A stretch of DNA of 9,111 nt from Dehalococcoidia bacterium (GTDB lineage: Bacteria > Chloroflexota > Dehalococcoidia > GIF9 > UBA5629), in contig DNCV01000013.1 in the NCBI GenBank assembly GCA_003484395.1, positions 1 through 9,111 on the forward strand. Direction: 5' to 3'. Positions 1 to 5,779 of this stretch are shown here, one piece after another. A program made the translations under genes and the position numbers. The notes under the pieces are model-generated. The model worked only from the letters and a program-made list of their open reading frames with translations, did not search any database and was not told where the DNA came from. Each line of letters opens with the position of its first letter. The first letter of the stretch is position 1.

Positions 1-49
1 TAGGAATAGCAGGACTCTCTCTTAGCAAAGCCCCTTTCCTGTCCTACTG

Positions 50-631
50 ATGGGGTCCACCTCAGAATTAAAAGAGCTCGGCACTCCCGTCATTCAGAGT
101 TTTGAAGCAACCCCTGCGGTAATCAATGCCGGCGATGTAACTTCATTGCGCTGGAATACCATCAACAGCCAATCGGTATCCATAGATAACGGCATAGGAG
201 ACGTAGCTATAAGCGGCACGTTACCGATATCACCGACCACGACGACATTCTATACGCTCACAGCCAAGAATTCTCTTGGTACAGCGACAGCAAGGACACA
301 GATTATCGTACAAACACCGTCTGTTCCCACGACATCGACAACGCCCAGAATACTCCTGTTCATCTCCGATCGAACAACGATCATGCAAGGCGAACACGTA
401 ACACTGAAGTGGAATGTCACTGAAAGCTCAATAGTCAGAATAACTCCAATCGATAGTGTAAATGCCAGCGGCGAACTTCGCGTTTACCCGACTGAGACAA
501 CAACCTTCACACTGACAGCATCCAATTCTGCGGGTGAGTCAACTGTCAGTCAAAAGATCACCGTGATCAATCCTGCCGCACAGGAACAGGGAAGAGAGTA
601 TCAGTTTAGTCCTGAATGCTGTACCGGATGA
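50..631 (+). pseudogene. N-terminal part of a frameshifted surface protein with two Ig-like repeats
   Basis: This piece encodes two tandem repeats of about 75 residues, roughly residues 13-87 and 99-173. Each begins P-x-I-x-x-F, has a G-x-x-x-x-L-x-W strand (RW at 34-35, KW at 120-121), and ends with a T-T-T-F-Y/T-x-L-T-A-x-N-S motif. That pattern is typical of bacterial Ig-like or PKD-like adhesive modules on exported proteins, so an extracellular role is inferred. The linker is rich in Thr, Ser and Pro. No signal peptide is present: the frame is closed by TAG at 23-25, and the ATG at 50 has no Shine-Dalgarno, so the true 5' end lies outside the window or has been lost. After about residue 181 the frame drifts into a meaningless tail ending SPECCTG, while the next frame continues sensible coding from about 594. 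I therefore read 50-1154 as one broken gene. Confidence 0.72.
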
Positions 632-1154
632 ATCCGGCTCATTAATTAAGGGATCTCAGAATTATCTTGATTATGTAAAAAGTAACAGTGTCTGTGTTGG
701 CGATACATCCTCAAACCTGGCAAGCAGGGCTTTTCTTAGCTTTGATATCTCTGCAATCCCGGCAAATGCAGTCATTAAAGAAGCGATTCTCGATTTGAGC
801 CAGTATACAAAGACAGGAGACCCTTCTTATATGCGATCATTATGGGGCAATATGGGAGCGCTGGAAGTATATCATTTACAGTACGGTAAATTCGATGAAA
901 ACGGCTTGAGCACGTATAATAAGGCGGCTCAGCTTACACAAAATGGTTCTTTTACAAGTTACCCGCAGTCCTCATGGGCATGGGATGTAAAAAATGACGT
1001 CGACGGTACACCTGTCGTGCAAAATCTTGTAAATTCGAGAGATACGCGATGCCAGTTTCGCATTCAGTTCTTTACGTCAACCAACTGGGACAGCACCAGT
1101 GACATGCTCTGTTTTAACAATGCAACGTTGACGATAACATACACCATACCCTAA
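594..1154 (+). pseudogene. C-terminal part of the same surface protein, DNRLRE/jelly-roll-like module
   Basis: The frame is open from 567. It reads sensibly from about 594 (EESISLVLNAVPDESGS) through GDTSSNLASRAFLSFDIS to a stop at 1152-1154. A TTG-initiated reading from 795 would cut away the start of the module, so I do not regard 795 as a real start. The pattern of a G-D-x-S-x-N motif, R-x-F-L-S-F-D-I, an I-P-A-N-A-x-I-x-x-A-x-L-D-L segment and a closing T-L-T-I-T-Y strand resembles DNRLRE/disaggregatase-related beta-sandwich modules found on exported proteins, often fused behind Ig-like repeats. Family assignment is from pattern memory. The module is about 185 residues and looks complete at its C terminus. 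It overlaps the upstream piece in a different frame and has no ribosome-binding site of its own, so independent expression is unlikely. Confidence 0.62.
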
Positions 1155-1191
1155 GTTGACGCATAAAGGTCTGCAGTTAGAAGAAGAGCAT

Positions 1192-1460
1192 TTATCGGCT
1201 TTTCAACTTTGCCAGTCTGGGTTTTAACCATGTAGCCAACGGTCCCCCTACCATTGCCATATATGTTTCCAGATCGCGAATAGCTTTGTTCATATCTCCA
1301 ATCTGTTCATAAACAAGGCTACGATTATTATAAGCAGCTGGGATTCAATTCAATTGCTCTATTATAATCAGCAATATATTTATTGAAGCGGGCACGGCCA
1401 CTCCTGTTCTTTATCGCAGCTCCACGATTGTTATACGCTTCAGCATACTTCGAGTCCAAG
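1192..1460 (-). pseudogene. Degraded TPR-repeat protein remnant
   Basis: Reading the - strand from about 1459 gives LDSKYAEAYNNRGAA, then IADYNRAIELNP, and then stops at 1328-1330. The neighbouring frame takes over at 1341 with PAAYNNRSLVYEQIGDMNKA, continues with IRDLETYM, and ends at the stop in 1192-1194. The A-Y-N-N-R-G and D-Y-N-R-A-I-E-L-N-P strings are classic tetratricopeptide signatures, and the two pieces join into just over two TPR units plus a C-terminal helix. The net shift at about 1337-1342 equals one extra base or two missing bases. Upstream of 1460 the frame reaches a TAG (1491-1493 on the + strand) with no start codon, so the 5' end is missing. The remnant converges with the surface-protein pseudogene, whose stop is 37 bases away. 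TPRs mediate protein-protein contacts, but the original function cannot be told. Confidence 0.7.
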
Positions 1461-1487
1461 TGGTAAATATAAGAAGTACTATTTCTA

Positions 1488-1496
1488 TGCTACAAT
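1488..1496 (+). promoter_or_regulatory. Possible extended -10 promoter for the FmdB-family gene
   Basis: TGCTACAAT is an extended -10 element (TG at 1488-1489, TACAAT at 1491-1496), placed about 30 bases before the ATG at 1525. No good -35 hexamer is visible about 17 bases upstream, which is usual for extended -10 promoters. A second TACAAT lies at 1503-1508. The start region would be about 1503, leaving a short leader with the GGAG ribosome site at 1514-1517. Motif-based inference only. Confidence 0.35.
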
Positions 1497-1524
1497 AATC
1501 ATTACAATCGATTGGAGATCAACA

Positions 1525-1895
1525 ATGCCTGTATATGAATACCTATATCAGCACTGTAAACGTAAAATTGTTCTGTATAGTCCGAAGTTCTCCCCTGAGC
1601 TACCTCTCTGTCCAAGCTGTGGAAACAACACCCTTCAGCGTCTTTTCCCCACATTTTCCGTAGCTAAAACCGACAGAGATATTTACGAAAATATCCTCAA
1701 TGACTCACAGTTAACCAATAGAATGATGAGAAATGATCCAGGGCGCTCGCCGAGTGGAACAAACGTATGAGTCGCGGCGAGCAGGCCAGCTCGGAATATG
1801 AAGAAATGTTAGGGAAAATGGAAAAGGGAGAGATGCCTGCTGGTTATTCTCTGCCATCTCCGACAGATTCGACTCCATCCGATTCGAAGACGTAA
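1525..1895 (+). pseudogene. FmdB-family small zinc-ribbon protein, frameshifted
   Basis: The start is the ATG at 1525, preceded by GGAG at 1514-1517. The N terminus MPVYEYLYQHC matches the MPxYEYxCxxC opening of the FmdB regulatory-family zinc ribbon, and CPSCG at residues 29-33 is the second Cys pair. The first pair is incomplete: the usual first Cys is Tyr9, leaving only Cys12. The first frame stops at 1768-1770, but from 1743 the next frame continues ALAEWNKRMSRGE, then YEEMLGKMEKGEMPAG, to a stop at 1893-1895. That continuation is the normal C-terminal helix of long FmdB proteins in this group, so one base appears lost near the GGG at 1741-1743. Restored length is about 123 residues. Family members are thought to bind zinc, but the cellular role is poorly known. 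It sits 51 bases before thiE on the same strand. Confidence 0.72.
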
Positions 1896-1935
1896 ATTAC
1901 TGACATTGAGCCAGAGAACATGATACCTGAAGAGT

Positions 1936-1942
1936 AAGGAGA
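1936..1942 (+). promoter_or_regulatory. Ribosome-binding site of the thiamine gene
   Basis: AAGGAGA lies four bases before the ATG at 1947 and is the best Shine-Dalgarno match near that gene. It supports 1947 as the start rather than the in-frame ATG at residue 6 (1962). Confidence 0.7.
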
Positions 1943-1946
1943 ACTA

Positions 1947-2993
1947 ATGCGATCACAGATTATGCGTATTGTTGACGCCAATTGCAATCGCATCTCAGAG
2001 GGACTCAGATTCCTCGAAGACATCTCACGTTTTATTTTTAACGATCAAGCGTTAAGTCAACAGATCAGAAATGTGCGTCATACAATCGCGAGGAATATCG
2101 GTATTCTGGGAAACAATCCCATTTCGGAGAGGGATGCAGACGGTGATGTCGGGGCAACATTCGATCCTTCACAGCAACTGCAGGATATGCCGTCTCTGAT
2201 TACAGCCAATGCAAAAAGAATTGAAGAGGGATTACGCATCATCGAAGAGCTGGCGAAATTGCCTGAGCTAAACGTTTTTCTGCGATCAGCCGATTTCCAG
2301 CAATTGAGATTTAATGTGTATACCATCGAACGCAATCTCATCGACAAACTACTCCGCAAAACAACGGCTCAAAAGATAAGAGGCTTGTACGCTATCATTG
2401 ATACATCCGTGACCGGAACCAGAGACATCTGCGATATTGCATCCAGTATGATCCGCGGCGGCGTTAAGGTTATACAGCTTCGGGATAAACACTCAACAAA
2501 GGCATCATTGTTCGCAATCGCTCAACAACTTAAACAGCTTTGTCAGCAATCAGGCATTCTTTTCATTGTTAACGACTATCTCGACATCGCCCTTGCTGTT
2601 GCCGCCGATGGTATTCAAATCGGGCAGGATGACCTGCCAATATCTGCAGTCCGGAACACTATACCCGTAGGAATGATCATCGGCTGCTCGGTCTACTCAA
2701 TTGCCCAGGCGCAAAAAGCACAAACAGGCGGAGCCGATTATATCGGTGTTGGTGCTATATTCGCAACGCCAACAAAAAGCGATGCAACAATCATCGGGTT
2801 AGAAGGGCTGCAACAGATTCGAAGCACTGTTGCAATCCCTATAGTAGCCATAGGAGGTATCAATACGCAAAATATTGCCAGCGTCATGGCAACAGGCGTG
2901 GATGCTGCCGCTGTCATCAGTGCACTTTTTACAGATAACGACATCGAAAAAAATGCACGTACCCTCATTGCACGCGCCGAAGCGAACCCATAA
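1947..2993 (+). CDS. thiE: Bifunctional ThiD2-ThiE: HMP-phosphate kinase-like domain fused to thiamine-phosphate synthase
   Basis: The 348-residue cytoplasmic enzyme has a ThiD2-type N-terminal domain (about 5-135) and a C-terminal TIM-barrel thiamine-phosphate synthase (about 145-348). ThiE joins HMP pyrophosphate to the thiazole phosphate to make thiamine phosphate; ThiD2 domains are reported to phosphorylate HMP phosphate, so one chain could do two successive steps. Visible ThiE residues are the pyrimidine/pyrophosphate set Q177-L-R179-D-K181, N209-D210, D229, S248 in GCS, the T274-P-T276-K277 loop, G303-G304 in the IGGI loop and S325. The His usual in the DGxHxGQ motif is Gln224. The ThiD2 part contains a self-similar pair, DANCNRISEGLRFLEDI and TANAKRIEEGLRIIEEL. 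The gene is intact, 51 bases behind the broken FmdB gene. I see no TPP riboswitch before it. Length suits ThiD2-ThiE fusions. Confidence 0.93.
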   Translation: MRSQIMRIVDANCNRISEGLRFLEDISRFIFNDQALSQQIRNVRHTIARNIGILGNNPISERDADGDVGATFDPSQQLQDMPSLITANAKRIEEGLRIIEELAKLPELNVFLRSADFQQLRFNVYTIERNLIDKLLRKTTAQKIRGLYAIIDTSVTGTRDICDIASSMIRGGVKVIQLRDKHSTKASLFAIAQQLKQLCQQSGILFIVNDYLDIALAVAADGIQIGQDDLPISAVRNTIPVGMIIGCSVYSIAQAQKAQTGGADYIGVGAIFATPTKSDATIIGLEGLQQIRSTVAIPIVAIGGINTQNIASVMATGVDAAAVISALFTDNDIEKNARTLIARAEANP

Positions 2994-3018
2994 CGAGACA
3001 TTACGCGAGGCAGGCAAC

Positions 3019-3062
3019 TTTATCTTAATTCTCCGAAAACGACAGCTTCAAGAATAGATAAA
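3019..3062 (+). other. AT-rich imperfect hairpin downstream of thiE
   Basis: TTTATCT (3019-3025) pairs with AGATAAA (3056-3062), and ATTCT (3028-3032) pairs with AGAAT (3051-3055), leaving a two-base bulge and an 18-base loop in which GAA and TTC can pair further. It starts 26 bases after the thiE stop. There is no following T-run, so it is not a standard intrinsic terminator. It could be an mRNA 3' stabilising structure or chance. Confidence 0.25.
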
Positions 3063-3117
3063 CAGTGTTGACCCGGCGCTACGCACATACATTGCTGCAC
3101 GAGACAATATCGATAAT

Positions 3118-3150
3118 CTCGTATTCAAATACAGTAACCTCGTATTCAAA
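3118..3150 (+). repeat. Two direct copies of a 12-bp element at 21-bp spacing
   Basis: CTCGTATTCAAA occurs at 3118-3129 and exactly again at 3139-3150, start to start 21 bases, which is two turns of the helix. The second copy ends five bases before the -35 hexamer at 3156. The location suggests a regulator binding the same DNA face twice next to the promoter of the DUF151 gene. The repeats are read directly; the function is inferred. Confidence 0.55.
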
Positions 3151-3155
3151 GCAAA

Positions 3156-3184
3156 TTGACACTACCTTACCTTATGTGTACAAT
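3156..3184 (+). promoter_or_regulatory. Sigma-70 type promoter of the DUF151 gene
   Basis: TTGACA (3156-3161), a 17-base spacer, then TACAAT (3179-3184) is a nearly perfect housekeeping promoter. Transcription should begin around 3190-3192, leaving a leader of about 23 bases with AGGAG at 3197-3201. This suggests the gene is transcribed separately from thiE. Confidence 0.72.
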
Positions 3185-3213
3185 TATTCATACCTCAGGA
3201 GTTAAAGCTTTTC

Positions 3214-3990
3214 ATGCGAGAAATGATCATTCATAGCGTCCGTGGGAATATGGTGAGCTTGCAACACGTCATCATTCTCAAAGAAAAAAAATCGGACCGT
3301 TATCTTCCGATATGGATTGGCCCATCAGAAGCTGACGCTATCACAGTTAAACTCAGCGAACGGCAAACGGAAAGGCCAATGACACACGACTTACTGAAGA
3401 ATATTCTCTCCATTCTCGGTTCTATTACAGGATCGACAATGCAAAGAGTGATAATTAATGATCTTAAGTCAGATACTTTCTATGCTCAGATCATCTACGA
3501 GTTCGATGACGGGCCAGTGACCGCAAGTGTCAAATTCATTCATGATAAAAACAATCCGATCGATGAGAAAAATTCACAAATCTCACTGATCTGGCAAGGA
3601 CAAGAACAACGGATACATGTGGCTCGCAAATGGCAGGAAACCGGCAGGAAGTTCATTGAAACTGAGAGCAGCAATGGATTGATGTTTGAATTGCTATTCG
3701 ATGAATCAAGCAAACGCTGGCTGCTGACCAAAATGAAAGTTGATTCACGGCCAAGCGATGCCATTGCGCTGGCAGTACGAACGGATATCCCTATTTACGT
3801 CGAAGACATAGTAATGGATAAAGCAGGAATTAAATTTGACCTGGAAACAGGAAAGGTGGCCCCCTTGGGAAAAAATATCACGGAAGATGCCACAGGTAAA
3901 GTTGATGAACAGGAGATCAAAAAGTTTTCCGCAATTTATGACTTTCTGAACACGCTCGACATTGACGATCTGGGTAAACGCAAGTCTTAA
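3214..3990 (+). CDS. Bifunctional nuclease (BFN/DUF151) family protein with a central insertion
   Basis: Residues 1-91 match the first half of the DUF151 domain: ILKEK at 21-25, RYLPIWIGPSEADAI at 29-43, THDLL at 57-61 and NDLKSDTFYA at 82-91. The second half is residues 177-206, with DSRPSDAIALAVR at 177-189 and DKAGI at 202-206. In ordinary members these halves are separated by only about 15-25 residues; here the gap from DTFYA to DSRPSD is 85 residues (92-176), containing a charged, Trp-bearing segment I do not recognise. The C-terminal tail (232-258) ends with FLNTLDIDDLGKRKS, a shape I associate with Chloroflexota homologs. Family members have been described as nucleases or stress-response proteins; the role here is unproven. 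The ATG at 3214 follows AGGAG by 12 bases, somewhat long; Met4 is an alternative start. Own promoter at 3156-3184. Confidence 0.85.
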   Translation: MREMIIHSVRGNMVSLQHVIILKEKKSDRYLPIWIGPSEADAITVKLSERQTERPMTHDLLKNILSILGSITGSTMQRVIINDLKSDTFYAQIIYEFDDGPVTASVKFIHDKNNPIDEKNSQISLIWQGQEQRIHVARKWQETGRKFIETESSNGLMFELLFDESSKRWLLTKMKVDSRPSDAIALAVRTDIPIYVEDIVMDKAGIKFDLETGKVAPLGKNITEDATGKVDEQEIKKFSAIYDFLNTLDIDDLGKRKS

Positions 3991-4046
3991 CCGTCAGTTC
4001 ATCAAACCCTGCCAAAAATTGATTAACACTCCAAAATAAAGTTTTT

Positions 4047-4076
4047 TTGACAACAAGGAAAGATTTTTAATAAAAT
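4047..4076 (+). promoter_or_regulatory. Sigma-70 type promoter of the ATP synthase operon
   Basis: TTGACA (4047-4052), an 18-base spacer and TAAAAT (4071-4076) form a good housekeeping promoter. Its -35 element follows a run of T bases (4042-4048), and the surroundings are strongly AT-rich. The start would be near 4083, giving a leader of about 105 bases before atpI. A weaker alternative, TTGATT (4096-4101) with TAATAA (4119-4124), lies inside that leader. Confidence 0.6.
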
Positions 4077-4189
4077 TGCGCACAATGAATTAACGTTGAT
4101 TCAATGCAGAAAATCCTGTAATAAAGATAGCCGCAACCATATCCGATTTTGAAGTGAACTTTAGAGCAAATTTTAAAGATTAAATTAAT

Positions 4190-4489
4190 ATGCTTGAAGA
4201 GACTATCAGGATGAAACGGCGCGATTCGGACAGTTATATTAAAGAAGAACTGATCCGCAGTATGGGATTCTTCTTCACTATTGGCATCACCATCGTCTTA
4301 AGCCTTCTTATCCCGATAGGTATCGGTTGGTGGTTCGACCAACCAGAACGAGCAAACACCCACCCTCTGTACACGCTTATCGGCTTCGGTTTTGGAACCA
4401 TACTGGCGGGTTACAACCTTTTCCGCATGCTTCGACAATTTCAACAGAGAAGCCTGAAACAATACGAAGAAAAGGACAAGAAAGAATGA
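4190..4489 (+). CDS. atpI: ATP synthase accessory protein I (AtpI/AtpZ family)
   Basis: This 99-residue protein has two membrane helices, about 26-48 (GFFFTIGITIVLSLLIPIGI) and 60-81 (LYTLIGFGFGTILAGYNLFR). They are linked by a short W-W-F-D turn, with a charged C-terminal tail rich in Lys and Glu. The G-W-W-F-D turn followed by a G-x-G-x-x-x-A-G-Y-N pattern suits the small AtpZ/ATPase_gene1 type of AtpI. In other bacteria AtpI helps assemble the c-ring or aids cation supply, and it heads the operon as here. The ATG at 4190 has no clear Shine-Dalgarno, only the AT-rich AAGATTAAATTAA at 4176-4188, so low translation is likely. Met8 (4211) is an alternative start. The stop overlaps the atpB start in an ATGA, implying translational coupling. 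Confidence 0.85.
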   Translation: MLEETIRMKRRDSDSYIKEELIRSMGFFFTIGITIVLSLLIPIGIGWWFDQPERANTHPLYTLIGFGFGTILAGYNLFRMLRQFQQRSLKQYEEKDKKE

Positions 4490-5445
4490 GCAAAAAACCA
4501 GGCTGCTCCACACCATTATTCATCGTCGGCATTATCTTAGCAGGTATGTTCCTTATAGCTCTTGTTTACGGACCCCTTGGCTCCAAAATACTCTCTCTCA
4601 CCGGAGCTCAAATTACCGCCCCTGAGTGGATGGCCGTGGGCAAACCGGAAATACAGCTAAAATCGGAAGCCGTGGTACATCTTTCGTGGTTTACTATCAC
4701 AAACACACTCATTGCATCCTGGCTAACAATCATAGTTCTCTTCACATTTTTCTTCTTTGCCACACGCAGGATGAAGCTGGTTCCGGGACGGCTGCAGAAC
4801 CTTGCCGAGATCGTCATTGAGGGTTTATTGAATCTTATCAGCCCGGTCGCAGAAAAAAATGCACGAATTTTACTGCCGTTATTTGCCACGATTTTTCTAT
4901 ATGTTATCACCAACGCATACTTGGCATTCATTCCTATTTTTGACGGTCCCATCTACCTGATTGAGCCGAATGGCGCACATGCGCCGATCATCAGAGCAGC
5001 GAACACCGATATCAATGTGACGCTCTCCATAGCGATCATTTCATTCCTGTATACCGAAATACAGGGGCTGCGTATACACGGCTTATTCCCCTATATCAAT
5101 ACCTTTTTTCAGACAGGAAAGCTGCGTGACGGTTTTTCACATTTAATTAAAGGCAAAATCAAACCGGCGCTGAGTGGACTTGCTTTCGGTTTTTTGAACC
5201 TGCTCATCGGCGTGCTGGAAATTATCAGCCACTTGGTCAGACTTCTCAGTTTCACTTTCCGTCTTTTTGGCAATATGACAGCGGGTTTGACCTTGCTCCT
5301 GGTAGCCACGTTCCTCGTACCATATATCCTTTCTATAGCCGTTTACGGATTGGAGTCGTTTTTCGGAGCTCTGCAAGCGTTTATTTTCGGTATCCTGACA
5401 GTCGTATTCGCCAGCATGTCAATGTCGTCAGATGCAGAACATTAA
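4486..5445 (+). CDS. atpB: F-type ATP synthase subunit a
   Basis: Subunit a (319 residues) forms the two half-channels through which ions reach and leave the c-ring. The ATG at 4486 overlaps the atpI stop in ATGA; the open frame runs upstream to 4327, but that part lies within atpI and looks non-coding. Hydrophobic helices lie at about 10-30, 70-92, 128-150, 178-192, 230-256 and 270-312. The essential Arg is R259 in the RLFGNM motif (259-264), and the last helix carries the LQAFIFG motif with Q297. Aligning on these anchors, the E. coli Glu219 position is Leu268 and the His245 position is Glu290. The N-terminal first helix and the soluble segment at about 194-228 (GLRIHG to IKPALSG) suit the longer a subunits of Chloroflexota. 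No strong ribosome site is seen, so coupling to atpI is likely. Confidence 0.95.
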   Translation: MSKKPGCSTPLFIVGIILAGMFLIALVYGPLGSKILSLTGAQITAPEWMAVGKPEIQLKSEAVVHLSWFTITNTLIASWLTIIVLFTFFFFATRRMKLVPGRLQNLAEIVIEGLLNLISPVAEKNARILLPLFATIFLYVITNAYLAFIPIFDGPIYLIEPNGAHAPIIRAANTDINVTLSIAIISFLYTEIQGLRIHGLFPYINTFFQTGKLRDGFSHLIKGKIKPALSGLAFGFLNLLIGVLEIISHLVRLLSFTFRLFGNMTAGLTLLLVATFLVPYILSIAVYGLESFFGALQAFIFGILTVVFASMSMSSDAEH

Positions 5446-5470
5446 GATTTAAATTAAATAGTAATGTAAA

Positions 5471-5476
5471 AGGAGG
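5471..5476 (+). promoter_or_regulatory. Strong Shine-Dalgarno of atpE
   Basis: AGGAGG sits six bases before the ATG at 5483, and an AT-rich stretch (5444-5470, with AAGATTTAAATTAA at 5444-5457) precedes it. It is the best ribosome site in the operon. This suits the need for many copies of subunit c and resembles the translational enhancer known before E. coli atpE. Confidence 0.75.
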
Positions 5477-5482
5477 GTTCTG

Positions 5483-5713
5483 ATGGAAGCAGAAGCATTT
5501 AAATTACTCGCAGTCGGTTTGGCAGGTGGTCTCGGCATGCTTGGTCCTGGCATCGGTTTGGGGTTGATCGGACTTGGCGCAACGCAGGCAATAGGGCGAA
5601 ATCCTGAAGCAAGAGGCGCGATTTTGACAAATATGATCATTATTGCCGCACTGGCTGAATCCGTCGCCATTTACGCGCTGGTCGTTGCGCTTCTCCTGGC
5701 TTTCGCCCTGTAA
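5483..5713 (+). CDS. atpE: F-type ATP synthase subunit c (c-ring)
   Basis: This 76-residue hairpin has two membrane helices (about 7-33 and 47-74) joined by the polar R39-N-P41 loop, which touches the central stalk. The ion-binding acid is Glu59 in AALAESVAIY. Helix 1 carries the glycine-rich packing series GLAGGLGMLGPGIGLGLIG. Ser60 and Tyr64 match the ES-x-x-x-Y pattern seen in sodium-binding c subunits, but the helix-1 Gln of the sodium site (G-x-G-Q-G) is Leu26. Proton coupling is therefore more likely. The length is typical and no signal or second hairpin is present. The gene lies 37 bases after atpB, with its own strong ribosome site. Confidence 0.96.
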   Translation: MEAEAFKLLAVGLAGGLGMLGPGIGLGLIGLGATQAIGRNPEARGAILTNMIIIAALAESVAIYALVVALLLAFAL

Positions 5714-5759
5714 TAAGCAAAGCAGTCAGTAGAATATCAACGCTATGCTGTTGTTAATG

Positions 5760-5779
5760 ATGCCGGCATTGCTGCGGCA
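5760..5779 (+). other. Small palindrome and stem-loop in the atpE-atpF spacer
   Basis: The 97-base gap between atpE and atpF is the longest inside the operon. It holds the perfect palindrome ATGCCGGCAT (5760-5769), and TGCCG (5761-5765) can alternatively pair with CGGCA (5775-5779). No T-run follows. It may stabilise or punctuate the atpE message, but the structure is short. Confidence 0.3.

Noticed and set aside
1..49. Lipoprotein signal in frame 1 (LLAKPLSC)
   Set aside because: The residues before Cys do not fit a lipobox well, and this frame does not continue into the Ig-like repeats, so it cannot be supported within this window.
795..1154. Independent small protein beginning at the TTG at 795
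   Set aside because: The frame is open and meaningful upstream to about 594, and no ribosome site precedes 795, so this would be a fragment of the larger broken gene.
1736..1770. Programmed ribosomal frameshift in the FmdB-like gene
   Set aside because: No slippery heptamer or downstream pseudoknot is evident, and neighbouring genes are also broken, so a plain deletion is simpler.
1896..1946. TPP riboswitch before the thiamine gene
   Set aside because: A loose ACCTGA string is present, but the CTGAGA partner and the conserved 3' arm are missing. The gap of 51 bases is too short for the whole aptamer and its switch.
2875..3057. 60-codon + strand frame overlapping the end of thiE
   Set aside because: It overlaps well-conserved thiE coding sequence in another frame, lacks a ribosome site and resembles nothing known to me.
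4021..4048. Intrinsic terminator of the DUF151 gene at the T-run
   Set aside because: There is no GC-rich stem before the Ts; the T-run more probably belongs to the -35 region of the atp promoter.
4327..4485. Upstream extension of the atpB open frame
   Set aside because: These codons lie inside atpI in another frame and read as nonsense. The ATG at 4486 overlapping the atpI stop gives a normal subunit a N terminus.
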